From assembly GCA_039621445.1 (NCBI GenBank), contig CP154957.1, positions 42,000,011 to 42,064,010 of the forward strand: DNA of 64,000 nt. Direction: 5' to 3'. Shown here in pieces: positions 36,736 through 48,640 of this stretch. Source of the stretch: Euglena gracilis (taxonomy: Eukaryota; Euglenida; Euglenophyceae; Euglenales). The position numbers and the translations under genes were made by a program. Every line of letters starts with the position of its first letter. Position 1 is the stretch's first letter. The notes below the pieces were generated by a model. It was not told the DNA's origin. It saw only the letters and a program-made list of their open reading frames with translations, and made no database searches.

Positions 36736-37971
36736 TGTAGGTTCACGCAGATCCTAATTTCACCTGCTGCCTTACTTTGCAGGTGGCAAGGGTCATGTTC
36801 TGTTTGTGTGGAGTACGATTACTGTTTTTATTTTATACTGCCAGTGGTCTGGGAAGTTTGTAAGCCAGAAAAGATCAAGTTTTTGACAAGTTCAGATATC
36901 ACCGAAAAAGACCAGATTGGAGATTGCAATGCCAAGGAAAAGGCCATCTGGGCCAGGGCCCCGCCCTCACAAACACTACAGCTCCCGTACAAACAGACAA
37001 GCCAAGATTGCCACCAAGGGGGCCAATGGCCTGAGAAGTGCAATCCGGCCAGCAAACCTCAGAAGTCAAGTTTGAAATGACAGAAAATGTCAAAGGATGT
37101 GCTTGACATTGCCATGCCTGTGGCATCGCAATCTCCAAGATTGGACGAACATCTGGGATTAACACTGCGGACAGTGAATTTCAGACAGATAGAGTCAAGC
37201 ACAAGCCCAGAACACTCCAGAGACGGAGGAGGCGGCAGCAGATTGCAGCCGCCAGCCGCCAACAGGATTAAGTTTTGACAGATTCTTGGGAATATTTAAC
37301 ATGGCAGGCTGCTGCTGTGGCTGTGCATGGCCGCACAGTAATTGATTTTAATTCAATTACTTATTGAATTGAAATATATATTGAATTTAGTTCAATTACT
37401 GGTGGTCGAATGTGGTCATCGCCGCGTACGGCTGTGGCAATGCAGCTGGCTGGTGCACCTCTGGTTGTCGGTTATCCGAGCGTTTACGCAGAAACCCTTC
37501 GCCGTGTGTGATTTGGCGTCGAGGTGGTGGTAATTTGACTTGGCTTGTGGACAATCGTGTCGGTTCGCTTTGCATTTCCGTTTTGTTTTTTTTCCCTCCG
37601 AATCACAATTCTCTCCCGTTTTGTTGCTTTGTTGGCCATCTCCCTGCCCTCTGGGGATTATTGTGGCAAGCTGGTCGAAAACGGGCGCAGGACCAGTTTG
37701 CGACAGTTTTTCTAAAGGCTCTGGGGGGATGCCCTGGGCGGTTGGGGTACCTTTTCTGTCATGGAGACATCAATGATGGCAACGGCACCCCGACGGCAAC
37801 CGGGGGTTCTGGCCTACGGTGTTGTGTGACCTTGTCGTTGACAAGGTCTTGAAGCAGGGGGTGTAGGTTCGCGCAGATCTAATTTTACCATTTTACCATT
37901 TTAGGGTCATGGACTGTTTGCGTGGAGTATGACTACTGTTTTTATTTTATATTGCCAGTGGTCTGGGAAGT
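36736..37971 (+). repeat. pair of direct repeats (~115 bp) about 1.1 kb apart
   Basis: 36,736-36,857 and 37,861-37,971 share GTAGGTTC(A/G)CGCAGATC, TGTGGAGTA-like and ACTGTTTTTATTTTAT words, ending GCCAGTGGTCTGGGAAGT. Spacers within the repeats differ. The interval carries an AT-rich tract (37,340-37,395) and no recognised gene; the peptide read from both copies (EYDYCFYFILPVVWE) is conserved but of unknown meaning. The pair could be the ends or LTR-like repeats of a small element. Confidence 0.6.
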
Positions 37972-38429
37972 GTCGGTGGGGGGGTTTGAGAAAAAGACGA
38001 CGAAAGTGAACCGGAACCGGGAAAACGAAATGAAATGCCTGGGGAATGGAGTGCCCGACCGACTGGGCCTCCTTCTTCCTTTTCTTCAACCTACGGTCAC
38101 CACCCAGCCCCAGGGGTTTTCAGTAAAAAGAGCCTCCGGAGGGCTCAGGGCCGGAGGTCCGTATTTTCGCCCCTTGTTAGTGGCTCGGTTGGCATACCGG
38201 CGTAGGATCCAAAACTTTGAAACTGGGCTTTTCTCTCTTGAATGCAAAAAAAAATCACAAATAAGACCCTTTTGAAGTATGGACTTGATGCAGAAGGCAA
38301 AGCACACCCAAGGAAACCTGCACGCCTTGGTTGTACACGCCTGTGCGTGCAGTGGGTGACAGTGACATACAAACAATGATTTTTGAATGGAATTCCTTGC
38401 TCCTTCACTATTTTCTTATGTATTTCCAG

Positions 38430-38483
38430 ACCAGCAACGTTTTTGCTCACCTTCCAATACACTTCTGGGGCTTCCTACCCACT
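38430..38483 (+). CDS. candidate 54-nt micro-exon
   Basis: A pyrimidine-rich acceptor ending ATTTCCAG and a consensus donor gtgtgagt enclose 18 codons in phase 0 (TSNVFAHLPIHFWGFLPT). It is on the plus strand like the other host exons. The splice signals are good, but the exon is too short for homology. Confidence 0.22.
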
Positions 38484-38899
38484 GTGTGAGTTCTATCGCG
38501 AGGAGAATGTTGAGAAACCGGCTGTCGGTGGGCCGACAGCCGACACCCCCTCCCTTGCGACGTTAGACGGACCAATTCCCCCCCCCCTGGAATGGGGGAA
38601 AATGCATTTTTTTAAAAGGTTGGGCCGTTTTGACCCGTGGGGGCATTTATTTAAAAGGACTGAAGGGATGTGGTGACCACCCCAGCAACTTGATAGTGCT
38701 TTTAGGGGCACCTGAAAAATCAGGTGATAACGGGGCATCCCCCCCACCACCGGTGGAAGGGAGAAAGAAACGTCCAACAAAAAATGTTGGGGAATTTTTG
38801 TACTTTGTTGAGTCCGAACTTGTGTATGCAAAGGGAATATGGATCCCGTAAAAGAATCGAATACAAAAAAACTCCCCACACTTCCCCCCAGACCTGTCC

Positions 38900-41220
38900 C
38901 TCACGCTGCCTTAATTAAGATGTCCCTTTGGCAGTGTTCAAAAATATTTTCTCTGGTGAGGAAGGAAAGAATCCAAACAATAACGTCTGAAGGTCGATTT
39001 TTTTTGTAAAGGAATTGAATTCTTGGGAATCAGGTACTTGGCTCACAGTGCTCGGCGTAATTCTTTGACTGGGTAAAAGAAGGAAGAGTCAAGCATTCCT
39101 TTCCAGTGCGGACGACGGAGGAGAGAGCGAGAACAAATGCAGCGAAGGTTGGGTTTATGGACAGGAAAGTGAGCGTAATGAGGTGAGGTTAAGTGAATAA
39201 GCAGTGGAACAGTGTATAATGTGCGGGTGCGGTGGTTTGTGTGGAGTGGGATCACGTATTGTTTGCTCCAATGGAAAAACTAACCGACAATGTGTCTGGA
39301 AGTCTTTCTTTCGGTAAAGGGCATCTCTTTGGCCCACCGAAAAAATGAACAAAAAATCACAGGGCATCCGTTTGGCCCTCAGCCGCCACACTCAGAAAAT
39401 GGCCCACACACCTGGGCCTGAACAGAGGAATGTAAACCCTCCTCCCCCCGAGTTCGAATGATCCATGAAAATCACAGTTCTCAAAATCCAAACCGAGGTC
39501 TGCAAAATCCGAACTCGGGTTTTTCCTTGGAAAAAAATACCAGATTTTTTTTCCCAACACAGATGAATCCTCCACAAAAGCAAGGCCTGCAAAAGCCCTC
39601 AATAAATCGAACCGGGAATTCCAACCTCCAAACCCAAAGTCCGCCACACAACATCCCACAACTGTGGGCTGCACAGGCTGCCAAACTGAATCACAATATC
39701 CGTGATAACCAACCTATCTGCCCCCCCCACCCGGCAACACAGCCGTGAGGGTCGAGGGTTCTCAGCGATCAGTCGCAAACAGAACGCACACACACCGTAG
39801 GGGTGATCCAGAACGCAGGGAACCATCTCAAAGGAAGGCCCCGCGGATGGGATGCCGCAATAAGCAGACCACAATGTCACCGAGGACGGTGAAGACAAGG
39901 TAATCTGCAAAGCACGAAACATACCCATCTCACAGAGTACTTCATGGTTTCCTGTAAAGTACATGGGAGATGGATAAATACTTACATCAGAAGGTGTTCA
40001 TCAGAAGGTGCAACACCATTAAAAAATGACACAAAACAGTATGACACATTGTCTGAAGCAAACACACACAAACCAAAACACTCAAAAACCGACGTGATGT
40101 ACCATCACACGAGCGAACTCCATTGCTGCAAAGAAAATGGAAATCACTATAACACACAAGATATGACAGTCACAACGTACATACTGGTGCACGGCTGACA
40201 ACGTCTGAGACATAGCAGAAGAATAGGACAAAGAAAGCATTAGAGTAGGAAGTAAGCAAGAGTCCATATACGTAGTATAAAGAAACATCTGAACAGATTT
40301 GGTGAGTTTGCAGTTTACCGTAAACATACAAATAACAAGAAAAACATGATGAAGCCAAGGAACACAAGGGAAACATCAGCTACCTCAGAGAGAAGCCAGA
40401 GAGAAATATACACAAGGTGCACAGGGCGGAACTTTCTGCTATAAGAGCACAGACACGGAGCCCCAACTTAAGCGGGACAAGGGACACCTGGGACACCTGG
40501 AAGTTTAATACGATCTGAAGAAGCCTCCATCACACACTAAGCAAATTTTAAACCCCAGCAAAGGAGAGCGTGCATACAAAATTATGCAGTTTAACTGTCT
40601 ACACTGAAAATGTCCATTTTCAAGAAACATGATGGTTTCCTGTAAAGCAACCAAGTAGAGAAAATTCACACTTACGGTACATCTTAATCCACACTTACCA
40701 CCAGTACGTCTTCACAACCCCAGAGAACAATCCATACAACAACGACAGGGGAGAAGATCAATACGTTATAGTAAACACATTACAAGAGAAACACCACAAA
40801 GGTGTCTGTGTTCACGGTTTCCCCTAAACACATATCACCGGTGGAAGGCAAAGAACCAACAGAACGGGATATCTTTGCTTAGACTGGGTGATTTCAACAA
40901 ACACAGTACATAAATACGTGGCAACACAGTTCACGGTTTCCCGTGAATTGCGCTTCTCCTGTGAAAAACAGGTAAATTAAAAGCACTGCCAAATCAAAAA
41001 AAATCCACAATTTTAGGAAAAACGTGTGAAAACAGTGCCAAAACCACGGTGGGCAACACAGGCTGTACCTGAGGGTTTGGTTTTGTCGCCTAAATATACA
41101 GGCTTTCTATTTGGGGGGTTCAGAGTGGGAACCACCCAGGTGGAGGGGTTGGGGGATTGAGGGCAATCCTAGGGTCTTGTCCCAATGTCTGGTGAGCAAC
41201 TCCAGCCCCCACACTGCCGG
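38900..41220 (+). other. gene-poor AC-rich DNA
   Basis: No supported gene. From about 39,740 to 41,100 the plus strand is strongly A/C-rich with ACACA words, and the motif GGTTTCC(T/C)GTAAA recurs (39,947; 40,630; 40,817; 40,935; the dyad GTTTACCGTAAAC at 40,314). Short minus-strand frames are low-complexity. Confidence 0.5.
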
Positions 41221-41960
41221 GCATAGAAGGCAATTGGTAAATTGGATATATTACGTATGGGTATGTTGCACACATGCGCAACGTTTATCCTTTACACATG
41301 TGCGCAATGCACAACCATTACGCATGTGCCCAATGGTTAACGGAAACCCCTGAGGTAATGGGCGGCTCTCTGGAGCGTTATTAATTGTTTGGGGCCCATC
41401 TCTGCATGGCTAATGTTGGGCTTGGTGAGGAAATCCATTGCGAAGGTGCGCAATTGCCGACACAAAGTGAATGAGAAGTGCAAACACGTGCCTAATGTGT
41501 GATCTGAATGAACAAGCAGTGTATTATATACGTATGTCCATTTCACACCGGCGTAATGAATTTACTCACCAAGCCCAACTCAGGGTTCTTTTATAGCACT
41601 TTTCGCGATTTTCGACCATTTTTTGTGGGTCCCCCGCGACCCCCCGGGGGGGGGGGCAGGGGGTGGGTGGGTGGGGGGACCCCCCTCCCCCCGGCCTCAA
41701 AAAAACCCCCTGGCCCAACTTTGGCCTGCAGAGAGGGGCCCCCGACATTCCATAATCAGCTAGAGAGATGCCCATAAACTCAGGGGCTTCCGTTAACCAC
41801 TGCGCACTTGCGAAACGGATAACTGTTGTGCAATGTGCGCCATGGGCATTGCAATGGCAGGCGTATATGAAATGTTTGCACGTTGGGAGAAGGTGGTGGA
41901 ATGAGGAGAATGATGAGGGGGGTTTGAGCACCGCTGTGCTAGAAGCCGGGTAATTGGTAA
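41220..41960 (+). repeat. foldback (MITE-like) element with ~160-bp inverted arms
   Basis: The left arm (about 41,270-41,430) and right arm (about 41,560-41,850) are inverted relatives. Shared blocks are TGGTTAACGGAA.CCCCTGA, GGGCCC.TCTCTGCA and GTTGGGCTTGGTGAG. The right arm contains a roughly 140-bp G/C-tract insertion (41,585-41,725) absent from the left. ATGCGCA/TGCGCA words lie at both outer parts. The 207- and 163-codon minus-strand frames across it are explained by the inverted structure and are not called as genes. Confidence 0.65.
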
Positions 41961-43149
41961 TTTCGTATTGCTCAGGCACTGGGGAGGGAGAGGCCGTCCA
42001 AATAAGATGAATAATGGGCGGCAGGCTTTGGAGCCACAGCGACGTTGCACACAGTGTAAAAATTGGGTTGTTTGGGATGACGATGGGAAGATCTGTTTTG
42101 GCCGAACTGTTACCTCCATCTGCCTGGTGTGATGTGGTTGTGTGGTGGGTTGAAACTGTCGGAAAAAGCTGTGCCAGTATGTCTGCCATTCTCCGCCAAT
42201 GTTTGCTGCTTTCGATATCTCAAACTGGGCGTTTTTCCCCAAATTTGTGTTCTTCAAATCCTGGGTGAGAAAAAGGGGTGACAAGCTTTTTTAGAACATT
42301 TTTATGTTGCCCAAAATTGCTTTTCAGCTTTAATTCTTAGGTTTTATCTGTGCCTGTTGTTTTTCAAACACAAAATTTTATTATTTATTATTAGGTTTTT
42401 TTTATTAGGGGGGGGGTCTACGTCGCACATTGCAAAAGGTACCCATTGAAAATCCGTGCCGGCACACCACATTGCACAAACGGTAGAAAGGCGGTCCCGG
42501 CCAAACAGGTGTGCATCACCTGGCGGCAGGGACACCCCGAAACCCCTGGTCGTAACAGCCGGGTGTACAGCCCACCTGTTTGACGGATGACAACCCCAAT
42601 CCGTCTCTCCAGGCGAATGGGACAGCTCGTTAGGATGATGGTTTGAGACCTTTGTGTTCCTTAATATGTATCGTGAGCTGTGAACCTCACGTCTTGCTAT
42701 TTTCCCAGGTGCAATCAGCAGTTCAAGGAAATTTTGAAAAGTAAATTTCGATTTGCGCAACTGCCGACATCGCCAAGAAAAAAATGCTTAACTGCGAGAT
42801 ACGCCGCAGACACTTCCCTTCAAGCTTAAGCTTATGTGCGACATTCTTCCCTTTGGCACTTCACGCCATTTGTAAATTGGTGGAAGTTGAAAATTACCTT
42901 TTTTGGTTTTCTGTTCCTTAGTTATCGAAATATGTTAAACCTCCTCATTTTTTTTTCATTTTTGAGCCTGAAATTGGGGTTTTTGGTAATATTTCAGGGA
43001 AGGATTTTCACCATCACCGCCATTTCGCGCCGTCAGTGGTCTCTTATTTTTGGAGGGTCTTGTTTTGCAATTTTTGCTTGATCTACCCAGGGAGGTCTTA
43101 TTTTTCTAGTTTTTGGGGAGGTCACATCCCCCACCCCCGGTGCATTCCG

Positions 43150-43870
43150 TAATTTAACGACTCTTCCGTACGCTGAGAGCAACCCCCCCGCGGGGGGGGG
43201 TGGGTAGGTCTGGGCCGGGCCGGACCCCCCCCCCCGGACCCCGGGGGGTCCCGCACCGGAGGACCTTTTCGGCGCGAAGCGCCGAAATTTTTTGGAAATT
43301 GCCTTTAACAGGCCCGATTTTGGGGTGTCCCCCCCCGGGTGGGTGGGTGGGGGGGACCCCCTCCTGGGGGCTGAGAGTGACCAACAGATTTGGGCGCTCT
43401 GAGCGCACTTTGGACTTGGGGACTTGACGGCGGGAGGGCAGGGGGTGGCGGTTCGATTGAGGGCGGTGGCTGCACGCAGGCCCTGCCGCTGTCCGCGTCA
43501 ATTGCATTGCGGCGGGGGGCGGAGCAGTCTCCCTCGACGTCCCCCCCCCGCCGCACGACCTCGCGTTGCTTCCAAACGACAGGCGGCACTTGGTTGTTGC
43601 CATCCTGAGGTTCTTCTTGGACACGGAAGTGGCCGGGGCGGAACCGGAATCGGCCAAACAGCCGGGGTGGGGGGGTGGGGGTTTCGACCCCCCCTCACCA
43701 CCTCCCGTATTTCCGGGAGCACCAAGTTTCAACCCAAAAAAGATTTTGTGACGTTTTTCGCGCCAGGTGGAAATCTGTGAGAAATGCTGTGGTGGGTGGC
43801 GGTCGACCCCCCCCCACCTCCCGGGTTGAGGGGGTCGACTCCCCCCCACCAGGCCTCCCGTTCTGCGCTG
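43150..43870 (+). repeat. G/C-tract repeat family, copy 2
   Basis: Long C and G runs (up to 12) alternate with the words GGCGCGAAGCGCC (a hairpin), AAATTTTTTGGAAATTGCC and GGTGTCCCCCCCC. Similar words in similar order lie at 5,239-5,360, and related fragments near 44,851 and 47,480. Four-or-more-G runs spaced closely on either strand could form G-quadruplexes. Confidence 0.55.
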
Positions 43871-44344
43871 GAGGGGCGCTTGTATTCCCCGTCCCAAATC
43901 TTGAGACGTTCATCTTTGAGATGTCCCACTCTTATACTTGGTCCCCCATATTTCTTCGTAACTTCCCATGCTGCATTGCACTGTTGTGGAGTTTGAGATG
44001 GTCGTTTCCAGGCATCACACCCCACTCCAACCTGTTTTCATATTTGCACATTTAATTGGACTGATGTGTTGGGAGATTGTATCTCCCTGTTGCTTTCCAA
44101 ACATATTTTTTTTAAAGGGTTGTGGGTGGCCCGGGGGAGGGGGTTGGTGGGTTGGAGCCAAGCTTGCTTTTGTTATTTTTTGGTCCCGTATGTTTGTCCT
44201 GTGAGCCCTTCTCCCCCGGCCAGGGTGGGTGGATGCCGACCCCCTCCCAGATGTTTTGTTTCCTGACATGCGTTCTCATTTGAAGTGTTCATGGTTATAC
44301 CCCAAAGCTTTCCATTTCAGCAAGATAATTCAAATTTTTGTTGG

Positions 44345-44610
44345 GGAGAAATAAACGTTCGTTGCATAACTTTAATAAAAATTCTTAATTCTTTCCAAAA
44401 TCCATAATCTTTAAAATTTGCACTTTTAACACAATTTGCACTTAAAATTGTGAAAAGTCGTATTTTTGCATTTTTTTGCGTTTTTTGCATACTGTTTCTT
44501 TTCACTTTTTTTGGGGAGGGTGGCAATTGCACAGGCAAAATGCTCTATAACCAGACAGCTGGAAGTTGCACACATTTTTGGACCATTTCACATTAATCAA
44601 AGTAGCATAA
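44345..44610 (+). repeat. dispersed repeat R2, copy 2
   Basis: It shares AAAAGTCGTATTTTTGCATT, GCACAGGCAAAATG and ACCAGACAGCTGGAAGTTGC with 4,135-4,415 in the same order. AT-rich and non-coding. Confidence 0.55.
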
Positions 44611-45654
44611 TGAAAAGAAATATGTCACCCCCCGAAAATAAGACCCCAAAAATTAAGACCCCATCTGGGTTGATCGAGCAAGGATCCAAAAAAAGACCCC
44701 TCCTGACGGTGCGAAACGGCGGAGCAGGTGAAGATTTTCCCTGAAAAATCACTGAAAACCTCCAGTTTCAAAGACAAAAATAATGACGTCTCAAAAATAT
44801 TTCATATTTTCGAAGTGCAAAAAAAAGTCAATTTACACCAATTTACAAATGGCGCGAAGCGCCGAAGGAGGGAAATAGTCTTTTTGGGAACCTGAAAAAT
44901 GTTGTCTCTTTCAGGCCTGGGTCAGTGAAGAAGGAATCCCGAAAGAAAACCCCCAAAAATAAAACCCCCCCAAAATGAAACCCCCCAGGATGTTTCCAGC
45001 AACACACCCAAAAATAAGATTGGGTGTATTATTTTATGGTGGGGGCTTATAAAGCTGGACAAACCAACTATGTTCTCTGTTCGCACCATGTCTGATTCTT
45101 TGTGTGGTCTGTTTTCGTGTTTTTTTCTGGACTCTTTGGGCATTTTTTTGAATAAGTGTGAAGAAAGAAGCTGTTTTGATTATGAGGTTGCGACTCTTAT
45201 TAATAAAAGTACATATAATTGTCCAAAACATGTACATGTGCTGACAGGAGCCATTCTCCAGGTTTTTTTGTTTTGGAGGAGTTTTATCAATTTTTTTTAA
45301 ATCTGTTGTTTTTTCGGTTTTTGATTCTTGCCCTTGCCAAAGTGAATACTTTCCCTGATGGGGGTCAATGACCGGTGTTTCAAGTTGTGGGGAACCAGAT
45401 TCCCAAACATGGAATTGCACAGCGAAAATAATGCACTCTTTTTTGTTGGTGGTTTTCATTCCTCCGGAGCACTCTCTATTTCCACATTCATATCTGCCTG
45501 AGGGTGGTGAGGGGGGTTTTGTTATTTCAGGTTCTGTTTTATTGTTTTTTCTACTTTTATTATTATTGTTTTTACCCATTGCCCATATTGTTATTTTTTG
45601 ATATGTTATTTGCCATCATAACCATCATTCACATCGTCATCTTTTCCATCATCA

Positions 45655-45975
45655 TTTTCATCATCATCAGCAGCAGCAGCAGCAACAGCAGCATCAACCA
45701 CCATAATTTTCCCAATTATTTTTTAATTTTGTCCGCCTCCGTCATGGGTGATGTGCCAGCGCTTGCATGAAAAAGGTGGTGCAGAATGAGGCAGGTGCTG
45801 ATTCCATTGACTGGAGGTGCTCATTCGTCCAGGCCCACACACTTAGGACATTAGCATTGGGGCAGGGTTCTTTCGAAGGAAGCTGCAGAAATGTGTATGT
45901 CTGTGTGCCTGTGGGTGTGTGTGTGTCTGTGTGTGTATGTGTGTCTGTGTGTCTGTCTGTGTGTGTGTGTGGCAT
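45655..45975 (+). repeat. CAT/CAG microsatellite and TG-rich microsatellite
   Basis: (CAT)n-(CAG)n lies near 45,630-45,700, and TGTGTG-rich DNA with GTCTGT interruptions at 45,897-45,975. Between them, 45,767-45,895 is open in one plus-strand frame but lacks splice support. Confidence 0.8.
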
Positions 45976-46700
45976 TCCGACACACCCAAGTGGAATCATG
46001 CAGACACAAACTCCACTGCCCTAGATGCCCACCGTTCCCTTGCTGCACTGCATCCTACTTGTGACCCGCACTGAAAAAAGGGAGCGGTGCCAACTTTGGC
46101 AGCCTAACTCACATGTCAGCTCTTTTTTTTTGTGAACCTGTCGCGCATCTGAGCATCTCTGATGCTGTTCCATGTACACAGCAGTGAACTCCGAATTCCA
46201 TTTATTGCATTCATTTTCCAGCATCTGCGATTTTTGGCGACTCCATTTTCCTCATTTTGTTTCCCAAGCAGCGAACCGAAGTTCGATGTTTTTTCCCCGG
46301 CCATTTCCTAAAGTCTTTCGTTCTATCCAATTATAACGCCCATCCGGGGTCAGTGCCTGGGGGAGGTGAAAACACACACGCTTTTTAATTTTTGCAAAAT
46401 TTGTGGTTTTTTGCGCTTTTTTAGTGTTTTTTTTTTCCTTTGCGATTATCCAATTTTTGCTGAGAAATTTTTCGACAATGAAAAACTCCTCGGTTTGCCC
46501 TCATATTTCTCCGACACAAAAAACCACTGCCCTCTCTGGGGGGGTCCAAGGGAACCGCAAAAGAAAGAGAAGAGAAGTATCACCTGAAATTTCACATTGG
46601 TGTCATTATTGTGCAAATGTGCAACCACTGCCGATTGCAGCAGTGTAAGGGAAGTGTCCCCCTTGACCAATTTAAGCAATCGAGAATGACGGTATCCTTT

Positions 46701-46774
46701 TTGTGCAATGGCATCCCCTGGCTTTCCTGGCTGGCGTTCGTTGGTGTGGTTGCTGGACAGCGGGCCGGCTTGAC
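46701..46774 (+). repeat. dispersed repeat R3, copy 1
   Basis: About 75% identical over 74 bases to the reverse complement of 48,086-48,164, sharing TTGTGCxAxGGxATCCCC, GTTGCTGGAC and GGGCC.GCTTG. Both copies keep a similar open peptide (LC.GIP.LS.L.FV.GVAG), so it may be a relic of an element protein. Confidence 0.45.
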
Positions 46775-47049
46775 CACAAGCGTGACAAGTGACAATCAGT
46801 TTGGAAGTTCTTTTGCGGGAGGGAGGTTTGCCAGAAGCCAGTCAGTACTGGATAAAAAACCATTGGTCACTCCATTGGGTTGGAGTCGCCTGGTGATTGA
46901 GCAAAAAAAATTATTTGTTTTGTTTTCCTTTTATGTCTGCTCTCGGTGTGGAATAGTTTTGTGTGAAGGTGTTCAGTGACGGAGTGGATGCCTTCCAAAC
47001 CCCAAGAACCCAGACACAAATGATGGATTCATTTTACACCTTTGTGACC

Positions 47050-47600
47050 TTTTCCCGCCAGGGGGGGGGGGGTTCGAGAGTTGGTGGTGGTGGGTTTTGG
47101 CCTCTGGACCCCCTATCGCAGTGGTAGGGTGCTAACAGTCAGAATTTTGCGAAATACTGGGCCGGATTTTTTTTTGAGGCGTTTCGCCGGACTTTGGCTG
47201 GATGTGGGTGGGCGGGACGTTGGCCCCCCTCAGGGAGGGTCATGGGTGGATGGGGTTTTTCGGAAAAAGAAGTGGGTGGGCTGGTTTTTGGCCTGAGGAA
47301 AAGTTCCCCCCGGGGGGGGTCGCTAAGTGAACCCATCCCAGACCCCCCTTGGGCAGGGCTGTACAGGACCGCTGCCCGGGGGTCGACCCACAACCCACGA
47401 TCCCGGGGATGGCTGGCATCGACCCCCCCCACCGAACCCACCAACCCTCCACAGCACCGCAAAACAAAAAACTCGTTTGAGGCCTTCGGCGCCAAAGGAA
47501 AAAATCGCCCCCCCCCCGAAAAGGCGGGAATGCCGGGTGGGGGACGTCGCACCCCTCCCCACCCCCACCCACCAGCCACAGGGTATGATGGATTCCTGTC
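47050..47600 (+). repeat. G/C-tract repeat family, copy 3
   Basis: G- and C-run-rich segment with GGGGGTCGA/TCGACCCCC words and a GGCCTTCGGCGCC dyad, like the copies near 5.2 and 43.2 kb. The several open frames of 100-185 codons arise from biased composition. Confidence 0.45.
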
Positions 47601-48085
47601 CAGCTTGGCCTGGGGGGTCGAGTAAGGAAAAAAACCAGTGGCCCTCACCCAACCCACTGGTGGGCTATGTGGACTGCGGTCCTTATGTGCTCCTACCCCC
47701 CCCCCTTCCGGTGGGGGTCCTGCGCTTCAAAGTCTTCGGAAAATGCTTTCCGCTTCCGCTTGGGGGTTCCCTGCGCAGTAGGTGGGTGGGTGGCGTTCCA
47801 TTGTTGTGCTTGATGGACCGTGGACTTCTGGGTTTTGTACAGCGTGGTCCTCTGTTCCACAGTTGTGATTTCCCAGGACAGTAACAGTTACAAGAGGGTC
47901 TTTCGGAGCCAAGAGACCAGTTATTCGGCTGTTTTCATTATCATTACATTTACATATTTTTTTGGTTTTATCTTCGGTGGAAACACACGACAAGAACACT
48001 TTCTTTGCATACCACACCACCCATAGCCCAGGCCTGGGAAAGTGGCAGCTGTACCGGGGGTGCGCAGAGGGACTGCAGGGACTGC

Positions 48086-48164
48086 GGAGGCAAGCTGGCC
48101 CACAGTCCAGCAACCCCACAAACAAACTCCAGCTGGGACAGCCCGGGGATTCCGTCGCACAATA
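48086..48164 (-). repeat. dispersed repeat R3, copy 2 (inverted)
   Basis: Inverted partner of 46,701-46,774; the pair forms a widely spaced inverted repeat of about 75 bp arms. Confidence 0.45.
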
Positions 48165-48369
48165 GTAATGCCATGACTCAATATTGGAATCTTTGGGCCA
48201 AAAATTGATAATATTAATTTTATATTTAATTTCATCAGCACTGTGCTGTTTCCGAGCCAATTCCCAAACGGTGCCCAAGTATTTCCGGATCTTTTTTTTA
48301 ATAAAATTTCCCAATTTTTTTCGGCGAATTTTGTCCGAACCAACTTGTTCTATGCCCAGTTCCCCCCCC

Positions 48370-48640
48370 CCCTGTGCACATATATTTTATATGTGTCATA
48401 GTTTATATATATATAGCAAAATATATTATATGCAGCATTTATATATAAATATATTATATATACAATATTGTGCAAGTTGTATATATCGTTTTTTTTTTTT
48501 TTTAAAATATATAAATCCTATAAGCATATTATATATGTTTATATTATAACAGCTTATATTCGCTGCTCTCTGTATTTTATTGGATTTGATCTTCTATTTT
48601 ATTATTATTTATATTTATTTTTATATATACTCTTTCGTTT
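48370..48640 (+). repeat. TA-rich low-complexity tract
   Basis: TATATA-type sequence with one 18-T run near 48,489. No coding potential. Confidence 0.8.

Larger units (their letters stand above)
41961..45650 (+). other. gene-poor DNA with G/C-tract and R2 repeats
   Basis: No supported gene. It contains the G/C-tract repeat at 43,150-43,870 and the R2 repeat copy at 44,345-44,610. The stretch 44,620-45,010 is rich in AAGACCCC/AAAACCCCC words. A 181-codon minus-strand frame at 45,034-45,579 is Lys/Asn-rich and has no recognised domain. Confidence 0.45.

Noticed and set aside
41566-42284. 207- and 163-codon minus-strand frames
   Set aside because: They run through the arm and G/C-run insert of a foldback repeat and show no domain.
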